A DNA stretch of 12,867 bases, from assembly GCA_026988585.1 (NCBI GenBank), contig JALSKY010000190.1:1-12867 (forward strand). The letters run 5' to 3'. The notes under the pieces were generated by a model. That model had not been told where the DNA came from. It did not search any database and saw nothing but the letters and a program-made list of their open reading frames with translations. The translations under genes were made by a program, and so were the position numbers. This DNA comes from Deltaproteobacteria bacterium. GTDB lineage: Bacteria; Desulfobacterota; Dissulfuribacteria; Dissulfuribacterales; QOAL01. This document shows, in pieces, positions 5,278-12,867 of this stretch. Each line of letters begins with the position of its first letter. The first letter of the stretch is position 1.

Positions 5278-8253
5278 ATGGCAGAGATAGACATGGAAAT
5301 GTGGCAGGATTTTGTGGTAGAGGCCAGGGAGAACCTGGAAGAGTTTGAACCAAACGTACTTCTTCTGGAGCAGCAGCCTGATGATATGGCACTCCTGAAT
5401 GACTGCTTCAGAAATATGCACAGCATCAAGGGGGCTGCCAACTACATGGGGTTGAAGGCCATTGCAACCCTGGCTCACAGGATGGAATCTCTCTTTCACG
5501 CTGTGCGCAGTGGTGAGCTTACCCTGTCCCAGCAGGGTTTTGATCTACTGTTTCTCTGCGTGGACAGGATGAAGACCCTGGTCAGGGATGTGGAAGAGAA
5601 TCAACAGGAGAATCACGATGTCTCTGATCTAATCTCATCGCTGGAGGAGTTGTTGCAGGCTGAATCCAGTAATGAAGATGGCGACCACGCAGCAGAACAG
5701 GTGTCGGCCTCTGCAATGGAGAGGAGTGTTGATGAAGCCGAAACCCTGTCTCCGCCTGTAGTTCAGGAGATAGATGAGGACCAGGAGCTTCTCGCAATCT
5801 TCAGAGAGGAGATGAAGAGTCTGTTTGGGCAGCTTCAGACAGCCATGGACGGTGATGATAGAGATCTGCAGGCAGCACTGGATCTCCTCAGGGATATGGA
5901 GCGGGTCACCAACTATGTGGGACAGCAGGAATTGAGCCGTTTCTTTGCAGAGTGTGCTGAGAGAGTGGAGCAAGCCGATTCAGCCTCTGGTGGTGAAAAT
6001 GTCCTGCAGCCCGATAAACTCCTGACGGAGATCTCTGAAAGGCTTTCGGCAGGGTTGGAGATGGCCTTTCTCTATGACCCTCAACAGGTTCAAGAGGGTA
6101 CTGCCCTGATTTCAGAAGAAGATCCTGAGTTATACCAGATATTCCTGGATTTTTTCAGCCAGGAGGGTAGGTCTCTGTCCCTTATTCCTGCGAACCCGGA
6201 CATGAACTGGGTCAAAAATAGCAGGGAAGCGGCAGAGAGGCTTCAGGTCTCAGCCAACTACATGGATTATGAGCCTGTAGTTGCCATTCTTCAGGAGTGG
6301 ATGGATCTTGCTGATCAATGCCTGGAGCAGGATGATGTATCGGTGGACGAAGTTGAGCGGTTTCACCAGATATGGAACAGGCTTGTGGAAGTGCTGCCTG
6401 ACCTGAAAGGGCTCTTTTCCGAGACTGCACCAGGAGAGGCCTCCGACGAAAATCTGGCTGTTCCAGATGGAGTGATGGATGAGGGCGATCCCATCTCAAA
6501 GGATCCGGAAAGCCTTGGAGCCTTGATAGAGGATGAGATAGAGGGCCTTTTCCAGGATATGACACCTGGTTCTGCAGAGGGGCTTCATGAAAAGGATGTG
6601 GAAATTGGAGAGACTGGAGCCGGAGCAGGAGAGAACCAGGCAGATGAGGTGGATACCGCTATAGAGGCCATGTTTTCAGGAGTTTCAGGGGATGAGCCCT
6701 TGGAAGTGGATCAGCATGTTCATGCCCAGGAACAGGAGGAACCAGCCCTGGAGGTGCAGAAAACGGCGGAGCCTGCATCTGCCAGCACTCTTGTAGAGAA
6801 GGATTCTGCTATCGATATGGAATCTCAGGTTTTTGAAGCAGAACCGTCTAACGCTGCGGAAGATTTCCTGATGCGCCAGATGGATGAACATCTGTCTGGT
6901 GGAGGAGAGGCGTTTCAGGAGCCGCATAGCAGGGGGGGATCCGCCTCTAAGGGTGAATTGATCAAGGTGGACCTCTCCAAGGTGGAATCGCTTCTCGGCG
7001 ACGTGGGAGAGCTGGTAGTCCTCCGCTCATCTCTGGCTCAGGCGTCAGATGAACTCAAGGGGATCTACAACCGCTGGTTAGAAGAGAGGCTTCTGGGAAT
7101 AGGAGAGCTGCGCCCACTGAAAGAGGTGCTGCTCAGGTTTTCCGAGAATGCTGCAGCCCTGGAGCGGGTGGTTCAGCAGCTCCAGGACGGTATAATGAGG
7201 ATACGGATGCTGCCTGTGAGTACCATCTTCAATCGCTATCCCAGGCTGGTTCGGGATCTATCCAGGAAGCTGGGTAAAGAGGTGGAGCTGAATCTCTATG
7301 GTGCAGAGACATCCTTGGATAAACAGGTTATAGAACAGCTCGCTGATCCTATGCAGCATATTGTCCGAAACGCTGTGGATCATGGTATCGAGGACCCTGC
7401 CACAAGGACAGCGAGGGGTAAGGCTGCAACAGGAAGGCTTGTTATCTCCTCTGCCCAGGAGGGCAACAGCGTTGTGATAACCGTCTCTGATGATGGTAAG
7501 GGATTGGATCGTTCAGCCATCCTGAAAAAGGCGGTGGAGATGGGACTTATGCGTCATGCTGAGGCCCAGTCCCTTTCAGACAGCCAGGTATGGAATCTGA
7601 TATTCCTGCCAGGCATGACCACTGCCTCCACAGTCTCGGATGTATCAGGCAGAGGCGTTGGTCTGGATGTGGTGAAGAGCAATATAGAGCGGATCGGCGG
7701 CACAATTTCGGTTAGCTCCCAGCCAGGTAAGGGCACTATCTTTGTTCTGCGGATACCTTTGACCCTTGCCATCATAAAAGGGTTGGTAGTCAGGGTTGGT
7801 CATCAGGCCATGGTGATACCTGTTGCCTCGGTAAAGGAAACCTTTAAACTGGATGAGAAGGAGATCTGCGAGATAGAGGGTTACGAGATCATATCTATCA
7901 GACAACAGACCCTGCCACTGATCAGGTTGAACAAGGTATTCCGGGGGACAGGGGCCTCGGAACAGGGAGACAAGCTCTTTGCTGTCAGGGTTAGCCAGGG
8001 AAGTGACGAGGTCTGTCTCGGCGTGGATGAGCTGATTGGTCAGCAGGAGGTGGTTATAAAACCCCTTTCAGATTACCTGACCCAGCAGCCAGGATTTTCC
8101 GGGGCTACAATACTGGGGGACGGTTCAATTGCCCTGATTCTTGACTTGAGGGCCATGCTGGAGAAGGCCAGGAAATTTGTGCAGAAAAAACAGAAGATAA
8201 TGGAACAGGAGGCCCTTGGCCTGGCTCCAGGAGAGCAGATTACACTGCATTAG
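5278..8253 (+). CDS. cheA: Chemotaxis-type histidine kinase CheA with extra HPt-like copies
   Basis: This 991-residue CheA is longer than the roughly 650-700 of typical CheA. The N-terminal HPt domain (1-125) carries the phospho-accepting H48 in MHSIKGAANYMG. Two further segments (about 160-235 and 275-380) resemble it, with NYVG and NYMD, but have no histidine at that position. A Glu-rich linker (about 385-555) follows and holds two IE-x-[LM]-F motifs. The dimerisation domain starts near 559 (GELIKVDLSKVESLL). The ATPase domain has the N box (H694, N698, D701-H702-G703), SDDGKG (737-742), the F-box-like LPGMTTA and SGRGVG (790-795). A CheW-like domain (about 829-970) should couple it to receptors through CheW. 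All catalytic boxes look intact, so it should autophosphorylate and feed the operon's receivers. It is the last gene of the operon and converges on glgX. Confidence 0.93.
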   Translation: MAEIDMEMWQDFVVEARENLEEFEPNVLLLEQQPDDMALLNDCFRNMHSIKGAANYMGLKAIATLAHRMESLFHAVRSGELTLSQQGFDLLFLCVDRMKTLVRDVEENQQENHDVSDLISSLEELLQAESSNEDGDHAAEQVSASAMERSVDEAETLSPPVVQEIDEDQELLAIFREEMKSLFGQLQTAMDGDDRDLQAALDLLRDMERVTNYVGQQELSRFFAECAERVEQADSASGGENVLQPDKLLTEISERLSAGLEMAFLYDPQQVQEGTALISEEDPELYQIFLDFFSQEGRSLSLIPANPDMNWVKNSREAAERLQVSANYMDYEPVVAILQEWMDLADQCLEQDDVSVDEVERFHQIWNRLVEVLPDLKGLFSETAPGEASDENLAVPDGVMDEGDPISKDPESLGALIEDEIEGLFQDMTPGSAEGLHEKDVEIGETGAGAGENQADEVDTAIEAMFSGVSGDEPLEVDQHVHAQEQEEPALEVQKTAEPASASTLVEKDSAIDMESQVFEAEPSNAAEDFLMRQMDEHLSGGGEAFQEPHSRGGSASKGELIKVDLSKVESLLGDVGELVVLRSSLAQASDELKGIYNRWLEERLLGIGELRPLKEVLLRFSENAAALERVVQQLQDGIMRIRMLPVSTIFNRYPRLVRDLSRKLGKEVELNLYGAETSLDKQVIEQLADPMQHIVRNAVDHGIEDPATRTARGKAATGRLVISSAQEGNSVVITVSDDGKGLDRSAILKKAVEMGLMRHAEAQSLSDSQVWNLIFLPGMTTASTVSDVSGRGVGLDVVKSNIERIGGTISVSSQPGKGTIFVLRIPLTLAIIKGLVVRVGHQAMVIPVASVKETFKLDEKEICEIEGYEIISIRQQTLPLIRLNKVFRGTGASEQGDKLFAVRVSQGSDEVCLGVDELIGQQEVVIKPLSDYLTQQPGFSGATILGDGSIALILDLRAMLEKARKFVQKKQKIMEQEALGLAPGEQITLH

Positions 8254-8254
8254 T

Positions 8255-8279
8255 CACCAGTTTTTGGAGACTTTTGGTG
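8255..8279. terminator. Weak inverted repeat between convergent genes
   Basis: CACCA (8255-8259) and TGGTG (8275-8279) form a five-base stem, or six with a G-U pair, just after the cheA stop codon. The loop contains a run of five T. No T-run follows the stem on either strand, so it is not a canonical intrinsic terminator. The 93-base gap between the convergent cheA and glgX genes is where a bidirectional terminator would be expected, and this is the best candidate seen there. Confidence 0.22.
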
Positions 8280-8346
8280 TCCCGTTCCGGGCCTTGTGAG
8301 CTGCAAGATTTGGATTCATAGGCTGAGAGATGGATGGTGCATCTAT

Positions 8347-10431
8347 CTACATCCATTCCAGCACAGCCACAGTACGGGGCGGGATCGTATATGACCACCC
8401 GGATATCGGCTCACGCTGATCCTCTGCCAGGATCTCTTCCGGTGGTTTCATGCTGGTGTCTATCACCCTGAACCAGCGTCCAGGCCCTGGAAGCTCGGGC
8501 AGGTCTAACAGAAACTCTTCTTCCGGGTTCATGTTTATTATTCCGTGTATGTGTTCCTCGTCCGGTGAAGTGCCTGCAAGGGTAAAGGCCAGAAGTCTGA
8601 GGTCGGGATCACCCCATTCGGGCCGATAGAGTCTTCTTCCATGCCAGGTGATGTCCGGTATCCTCAAGCCGTTTTTTCCATTGGGTTTTCCTGTGAGAAA
8701 ATGGCGTCTCTGCAGGCTGGGATGCCTTTTGCGAAAGCTGATCATCTTTTTGCAGAAATTCAGCATTTCCCACCCCTCTTCATCTATCTGCCAGGATATC
8801 CAGCCCAGTTCGTTGTCCTGGCACCATGTGTTGTTGTTGCCCAGCTGTGTTCTCAGGAACTCGTCACCGGACAGGAGCATGGGAACTCCCTGGCTCAACA
8901 GAAGGATGGTCATGAAGTTTTTTGCCTGTCTCATCCGAATGGCCCTGATATCAGGATCGTCGGTCTCTCCCTCTACCCCATAGTTGCAACTGAAGTTTTC
9001 ATTGGCACCATCCCGGTTCTCCTCACCGTTTGCCTCGTTGTGTTTCTGTTCATAACTAACCAGGTCCTTCAGGGTAAATCCGTCATGGCATGTGATGAAG
9101 TTGATGCTGCTGAAGGGTGCCCGGCCTGATGAGCCATAGAGGTCACTGCTGCCTGTCAGGCGGGTGGCTGCCTCTCCCAGGAGATCTTTGTCTCCACGGA
9201 CAAACCTTCGCATGACATCACGGTATTTTCCATTCCACTCCTGCCAGCGGTAGCCGGGGAATGCCCCTACCTGATAGAGGCCTGCTGCATCCCATGCCTC
9301 AGCGATCAGGGAGGTCTTCTCTAACCTGGTAGAGAATTCCAGGCTCCATATCACCGGTGCGTGAAACATCGGCCTGGTGTCTTCACCCCTGGCCAGAACG
9401 CTGGCAAGGTCGAACCGGAAACCATCCACATGGAACTCTTTCACCCAGTATTCCAGGCAGCTTATGATGAAAAAGGCCACAAGGGGATGGTTGCACTTGA
9501 TAGTGTTCCCGCATCCGGTGAAATCCAGATACCGGGACTGGTCTTCCGGGTCCAGGTGATAGAATGCATTGTTGCCTACCCCTTTGAAATTTATCACAGG
9601 CCCATCCGCTCCGCCTTCACAGGTATGGTTGAATACCACGTCGAGAATGACGCCTATCCCTGCCTGGTGCAAGGCCTTCACCATCGCCTTGAACTCGTTT
9701 CTGCAACTGGGACTGTGTGGGTTCTTGAGATAGCCGGGATGCAGGGCATAGAAGCTGTGGGGACTGTACCCCCAAAAGTTTTTCAGCCCCAGTTTTCTCA
9801 CATTTTCCGGCACATCCTGCTCATCAAAGGCCATTGTTGGCAGAAGCTCCACATGGGTGATGCCAAGTTCCTGCAGGTGCGGGATCTTCTCGATGAGTCC
9901 AAGGAATGTTCCAGGCTCCCGAACCCCTGATGATGGATCCTTGGTAAAGCCGCCAACATGCATCTCATAAATTATGGATTGTTCCGGCGGGATCTCTATG
10001 ATGGAATCTCCTTCCCAGTCAAAAGGGGTGTCTTCAGGGACTATCCCCCTTATTCGCGGAGCAAGGGGATCGGTAACTGCACGGGGCCTGTCCCACAGCA
10101 TGGAGGAAACCTGCTTTGCCCAGGGATCAAGCACCTCTATACGGGGATCAAACCGGTGTCCCTGTTCAATGTCTCTTGGACCATCGAGACGCCAGGCATA
10201 GGCAATTCCAGGTTTGAGCCTGTTGACGAATATGTGCCAGAAAAAGAAGCTCCTGTTGATTTCAGGGTCCAGCTTGATAATCTGGAAAGGAGACCTAGCC
10301 CTGTAATTCCTGTAAAGCAGTAGCTGTACCTCTGTGGCATGTTTGGAAAAGATACAGAAATTTATCCCGTCCGGTGTGGGAGTGGCCCCAAGGGGATAGC
10401 GTGTGCCTGCCGCAGTTGAATAGCGTCTCAT
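8347..10431 (-). CDS. glgX: Glycogen debranching enzyme, GlgX/isoamylase type (GH13)
   Basis: This 694-residue protein has the normal length for GlgX. It hydrolyses alpha-1,6 branches of glycogen or of phosphorylase limit dextrin in the cytoplasm. The N-terminus (15-100) is a CBM48-type beta-sandwich (TRYPLGATPTPDGINF...). The catalytic barrel shows all GH13 signature regions: DVVFNH (264-269), DGFRFDLAS (336-344) with nucleophile D341, IAEAWD (376-381) with acid/base E378, and FITCHDGFTL (445-454) with transition-state-stabilising D450. YEMHVGGFT (155-163) is typical of the isoamylase/GlgX group. The C-terminal beta domain ends IPPRTVAVLEWM. There is no signal peptide. Its ATG overlaps the TGA of the exosortase gene (ATGA), implying translational coupling. 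No other glycogen gene is visible. Function is confident; isoamylase versus GlgX substrate preference cannot be read from sequence. Confidence 0.94.
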   Translation of the reverse strand: MRRYSTAAGTRYPLGATPTPDGINFCIFSKHATEVQLLLYRNYRARSPFQIIKLDPEINRSFFFWHIFVNRLKPGIAYAWRLDGPRDIEQGHRFDPRIEVLDPWAKQVSSMLWDRPRAVTDPLAPRIRGIVPEDTPFDWEGDSIIEIPPEQSIIYEMHVGGFTKDPSSGVREPGTFLGLIEKIPHLQELGITHVELLPTMAFDEQDVPENVRKLGLKNFWGYSPHSFYALHPGYLKNPHSPSCRNEFKAMVKALHQAGIGVILDVVFNHTCEGGADGPVINFKGVGNNAFYHLDPEDQSRYLDFTGCGNTIKCNHPLVAFFIISCLEYWVKEFHVDGFRFDLASVLARGEDTRPMFHAPVIWSLEFSTRLEKTSLIAEAWDAAGLYQVGAFPGYRWQEWNGKYRDVMRRFVRGDKDLLGEAATRLTGSSDLYGSSGRAPFSSINFITCHDGFTLKDLVSYEQKHNEANGEENRDGANENFSCNYGVEGETDDPDIRAIRMRQAKNFMTILLLSQGVPMLLSGDEFLRTQLGNNNTWCQDNELGWISWQIDEEGWEMLNFCKKMISFRKRHPSLQRRHFLTGKPNGKNGLRIPDITWHGRRLYRPEWGDPDLRLLAFTLAGTSPDEEHIHGIINMNPEEEFLLDLPELPGPGRWFRVIDTSMKPPEEILAEDQREPISGWSYTIPPRTVAVLEWM

Positions 10432-12053
10432 GATCCCTTTGCCAGGCCCTGATCCTCCTGTTTTGCAGCCTTTTTCGTATCGCCTGTTGGCAGGAATCTG
10501 TAAAGCTCCGGTATTGCTGCCTGCAAGAAACGATCCAGCCTCTTTTCAGCCTTCTCAATGGATTCATCGTGCGGGACCGGTGTAATGATCCTCACCAGAG
10601 CGCCATCTGTGCGTTGACGGGTAAGGGCATCCCAGAAGACATACCATTTCAGGGCCCAGACATTGTCTATGGTTCGTTCTCCCTTCTGGAACCAGTAATA
10701 GACCAGCTGGCTCTGGCTCCCCTTCTTTAGCAGCGCCTCTCTCACATGGATCTTCCCGATACCCGGAATATCTACTGTTTTGGCACCGCCCTTTGTGAAT
10801 ACCCAACCGGCTCCACGGAGACATGTTGCAGGGGTGTGGATGGATTCGCCCTTTCTCTGGCTCTCATAATAAGCAACATAAAAGTTGATGGGGATCCGTT
10901 CAGGCCCGACATAATCTGCCATTATATAGCTGGTGAGATGCAGGGAATTCAGAAATTTCTGTTCCAGGAGTGCCTTCTGGCCAGAGTAGTCGCCGATCCT
11001 GGATGGGAACTCTTCAAGAGGCCTTGACGTTGGAACCGCTTCACGAAAATTGACAAAGGAGTAGGTGTAGCAGCTTGCTCCCATGAGCAGGACCATCACT
11101 GCCAGCAGGCTGTAGGCAAGGAAGGGATTGCTTCCTTTCCCAGAGCTTGCAGCTTGTTCCCCCGGATCTTCCGGCTTTTTTGGCTCAGGCCGCTCCCTGG
11201 AGATGAGATTCAGGATGCGTGATAGGAGATACATGCAGAGGAATGCCACACCAAAGATGAGAAATCCCTCGAAGTCATGCATTATTCCCTCAATAGCATC
11301 TGGTCCGAAATGTTCCATCAGGATGGCAGTGGCCATGATGCGGATAGCATTGGAAAGTACTGCAATGGGGATGGCCGCAACTACAAGCACCAGCCGTTTC
11401 CAAGTGCGCAGCCTCATTATGTATCCCATGAGAAGTCCCAGTATCAGCAGGGCAAACAGATAGCGGAGACCGGAACATGCCTCTACCACCTGGAGTTTGT
11501 GGTATCCCAGGTCTATAACATTTCCCTCCCTGTAAACACTTCGTCCAAGGAGACGAAGCATGGCTACACCAAGGGCAGATGAGATGAGCTGCAGTTTCTG
11601 GGTGGTTAACTGGGTAATAAAGTTCGGAAATGGCAAAAAGAAGAGGGATGTTACAAAGGTGAATCGCAGATATCTGAATACCTGATCTCCAAAAATGGCC
11701 CACACTGCCCCGGCAGCCATGAGGATGAAGGCTACAAACTGGGTATAGAACTCACCGGCCAGCTCTCCCAGCCAGAAGAGGATGATGCCAAAGCTAAAGG
11801 GAATAAGCCCCCAAAATGACGGCTTCTTGATTGCCCTGGCAAGATCAGCTTTCCTGTCCCAGATGAGATAACTAAGGACCACTGGTGCCAGGTAGATATA
11901 GTCGAAATCCTGGCCATTACTGACCAATTGAGCGAACCTTTTGAAAACCGGAATGTATAGATAGATTGCAATGGCTGCCAGTAGGAATAGGCCTGCCCAT
12001 ACAGCCACAGGAAGTCTGTTTGTCTCTTTTGTCATGATATTATGACCCATCAT
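10428..12053 (-). CDS. xrtD: Exosortase fused to EpsI domain, XrtD-like
   Basis: This 541-residue membrane protein combines an exosortase and an EpsI (DUF3485) domain. Residues 14-285 hold about eight hydrophobic segments with the three exosortase catalytic residues in the usual contexts: C193 in VVEACSGLRYL, R238 in LSNAIRIMA and H259 in IMHDFEGF. Exosortases are transpeptidase-like enzymes that cut C-terminal sorting tails from exported proteins at the inner membrane. A charged linker (285-308) and one more membrane segment (311-333) lead to the EpsI domain (about 338-500), with IHTPATCLRGAGW (405-417) and YYWFQKG (452-458). The two-domain layout and the sequence DFDYIYLAPVVLSYLIW (49-65) suggest XrtD (VPLPA-CTERM type), but XrtA can also carry EpsI, so the subtype is tentative. 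No substrate with a sorting tail is encoded here. The ribosome-binding site is weak, and M2 or M7 are possible starts. Confidence 0.88.
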   Translation of the reverse strand: MMGHNIMTKETNRLPVAVWAGLFLLAAIAIYLYIPVFKRFAQLVSNGQDFDYIYLAPVVLSYLIWDRKADLARAIKKPSFWGLIPFSFGIILFWLGELAGEFYTQFVAFILMAAGAVWAIFGDQVFRYLRFTFVTSLFFLPFPNFITQLTTQKLQLISSALGVAMLRLLGRSVYREGNVIDLGYHKLQVVEACSGLRYLFALLILGLLMGYIMRLRTWKRLVLVVAAIPIAVLSNAIRIMATAILMEHFGPDAIEGIMHDFEGFLIFGVAFLCMYLLSRILNLISRERPEPKKPEDPGEQAASSGKGSNPFLAYSLLAVMVLLMGASCYTYSFVNFREAVPTSRPLEEFPSRIGDYSGQKALLEQKFLNSLHLTSYIMADYVGPERIPINFYVAYYESQRKGESIHTPATCLRGAGWVFTKGGAKTVDIPGIGKIHVREALLKKGSQSQLVYYWFQKGERTIDNVWALKWYVFWDALTRQRTDGALVRIITPVPHDESIEKAEKRLDRFLQAAIPELYRFLPTGDTKKAAKQEDQGLAKGS

Positions 12054-12257
12054 TTTTGCATCAATCTTGTTTCATATATGATAACACGCGATTTTTGATT
12101 TTGCCTTTAACTTTATGTTAGGATTGTCATGAAAGGGTTTTTCTTTCTATGCCTTTCCATTCTTCCGGTCGGGGCAGGGGAACTGTCTGTGTCTGTCTGC
12201 GTATGTCAAGCGATAGCGGGTGGCTGAAAGAAGGATCTTGAATTGGCTGAAGAAATT
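12054..12257. other. Intergenic region between two minus-strand genes
   Basis: These 204 bases separate the exosortase gene from the coiled-coil protein gene. The part next to the exosortase start (12060-12120) is AT-rich and should hold its promoter; a possible minus-strand -10, TATCAT, has no acceptable -35 element. A pyrimidine-rich CTGTCTGTGTCTGTCTG stretch lies at 12183-12199. A 32-codon plus-strand open frame (12129-12227) is described under findings. I see no terminator with a T-run and no RNA gene. Confidence 0.5.
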
Positions 12258-12770
12258 TCAAAGAATCGAGAAGTTTTTTAAAAGGGCTGCGAGTTTCTGG
12301 TCATGTTTGGCCTGCTGTTTCAGGAGCTCTATCAAGGCCTCGAGACGTTTTCTGTCTGTTAAAATATCATCTTCGATCTGTTTTACCTTGGTTTCAAACG
12401 GTCGGATCATGGTTTTTCTGTCCCACAGTGCAAAGCCAATGGTGACTGCTACTATGGCAGCAAAGGCGCCTACAATGGCGATCATGACCTGCAGCATGAA
12501 ATCAAACCGTTTGTCCACCTGCTCAAATCGCTTATCGATTTGCTCAAACCGTTTGTCTACCTGCTCAAACCTCTTATTCATATCCTCACGGAGTTCGGAG
12601 ATGCGCAGTTCGATTTGCTCAAACCGTTTGTCAATCTGGTTCAGCCTTTCATCTAAGCGTATCAGGAGCTCCCGGTCTTTTTGTGTGAAGGAGTCGTCAG
12701 CGGCTATGCTGCATGGCACCGCTGCAAACATGAGTATGAGAGCAATTAAAGAGGTAGTAATTTTGGACAT
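12258..12770 (-). CDS. Exported coiled-coil protein with one membrane anchor
   Basis: This 170-residue protein has a clear layout. Residues 1-24 are a signal peptide (MSKITT, a hydrophobic core, then a likely cut after SIAA). Residues 28-90 are a charged coiled coil built from seven-residue units of the type DKRFEQ[IV]. Residues 91-115 (from FMLQVMIAIVGAF) are a membrane segment followed by WDRK. Residues 122-165 are a second charged helix ending near LAALLKNFSIL. I recognise the general type: small proteins of this design, annotated only as hypothetical, occur in several thermophilic and anaerobic lineages. I know no function for it. GAGG six bases before the ATG, or AAGGAG eleven bases before it, can serve as ribosome-binding site. 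A plus-strand open frame over the same region reads out the complement of the repeats and is a shadow. The gene has its own promoter and appears monocistronic. Confidence 0.85.
   Translation of the reverse strand: MSKITTSLIALILMFAAVPCSIAADDSFTQKDRELLIRLDERLNQIDKRFEQIELRISELREDMNKRFEQVDKRFEQIDKRFEQVDKRFDFMLQVMIAIVGAFAAIVAVTIGFALWDRKTMIRPFETKVKQIEDDILTDRKRLEALIELLKQQAKHDQKLAALLKNFSIL
12504..12641 (-). repeat. 21-bp coding repeats (DKRFEQ[IV] heptads)
   Basis: Four contiguous 21-base units occupy 12504-12524, 12525-12545, 12546-12566 and 12567-12587. A fifth copy lies at 12621-12641 after a 33-base insert. The plus-strand unit reads AAACCGTTTGTCTACCTGCTC with variation; units 1 and 3 differ by a single base. 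Each unit encodes one coiled-coil heptad, so copy number could change by slippage without breaking the reading frame. Confidence 0.85.
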
Positions 12771-12819
12771 GAAAGGCCTCGCTCCTTTTGAGGTTTAGCC
12801 ATGCTCCTTATATTAACCA

Positions 12820-12848
12820 ATTTTAGTCACAAATAATCTGGTGGTCAA
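12820..12848 (-). promoter_or_regulatory. Sigma-70-type promoter of the coiled-coil gene
   Basis: On the minus strand TTGACC (12848-12843) and TAAAAT (12825-12820) are separated by exactly 17 bases. Each hexamer matches the consensus at 5 of 6 positions. Transcription would start near 12813, giving a leader of about 43 bases before the ATG at 12770. Confidence 0.6.
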
Positions 12849-12867
12849 ATTTCCTAAAGATCAATTA

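Noticed and set aside
8330..8356. Inverted repeat ATGGATG/CATCCAT around the glgX stop codon as a terminator
   Set aside because: It has a seven-base stem with a 13-base loop and no following T-run on either strand; part of it is glgX coding sequence.
9361..9930. 189-codon plus-strand open frame inside glgX
   Set aside because: It is antisense to the conserved GH13 catalytic core and shows no domain of its own.
12220..12798. 192-codon plus-strand open frame opposite the coiled-coil gene
   Set aside because: Its Ser/Cys/Asn-rich repeats are the complement of the heptad repeats. The minus-strand frame has a signal peptide, a membrane segment and a promoter, so it is the real gene.
12746..12802. 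18-codon minus-strand leader frame overlapping the coiled-coil gene start
   Set aside because: AAGGAG is only one base from its ATG, so initiation is unlikely, and the peptide shows no attenuator-like feature.

Overview
This window looks like chromosomal DNA from a Gram-negative bacterium, most likely of the Desulfobacterota / former deltaproteobacterial type. The reasons are: HDOD, roadblock/LC7 and PATAN-type (DUF4388) domains next to a chemosensory kinase; an exosortase fused to an EpsI domain; moderate GC content; and frequent AGG/AGA (Arg) and ATA (Ile) codons. No gene here fixes the genus. I see no rRNA, tRNA, CRISPR array or insertion sequence.

Layout. (1) Positions 1-125, minus strand: the 5' end of a roadblock/LC7 gene, divergent from the main operon. 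(2) Positions 126-324: an AT-rich divergent intergenic region with a sigma-28-like promoter candidate. (3) Positions 325-8253, plus strand: six closely spaced genes that read as one operon: an HDOD protein, two receiver + CheB-like proteins, a PATAN + receiver + CheB-like protein, a small CheY-like receiver and a large CheA. (4) Positions 8347-12053, minus strand: an exosortase/EpsI fusion whose stop codon overlaps the start of a GlgX-type glycogen debranching enzyme; this pair converges on cheA. (5) Positions 12258-12770, minus strand: an exported, membrane-anchored coiled-coil protein with heptad repeats and a good sigma-70-type promoter.

How the genes may work together. CheA keeps its phospho-accepting histidine, complete ATP-binding boxes and CheW-like domain, so it should be an active receptor-coupled kinase. 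Its likely targets are four receivers, all with the phospho-acceptor Asp. Three of these sit on domains that align with the CheB methylesterase but have lost most or all of the Ser-His-Asp triad. No CheR, receptor or CheW is encoded in the window. The operon therefore looks less like a standard adaptation module and more like one kinase feeding several receiver-controlled, probably non-enzymatic CheB-fold outputs, with an HDOD protein as a further possible output. CheA itself carries one active HPt domain and two apparent HPt copies without histidine, plus a long acidic linker with two copies of a short IE-x-[LM]-F motif.

The most noteworthy feature is the tandem set of three degenerate CheB-like response regulators beside this unusual CheA. 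The rest of the window is ordinary by comparison, although the translational coupling of a protein-sorting exosortase to a glycogen debranching enzyme is an unexpected pairing.
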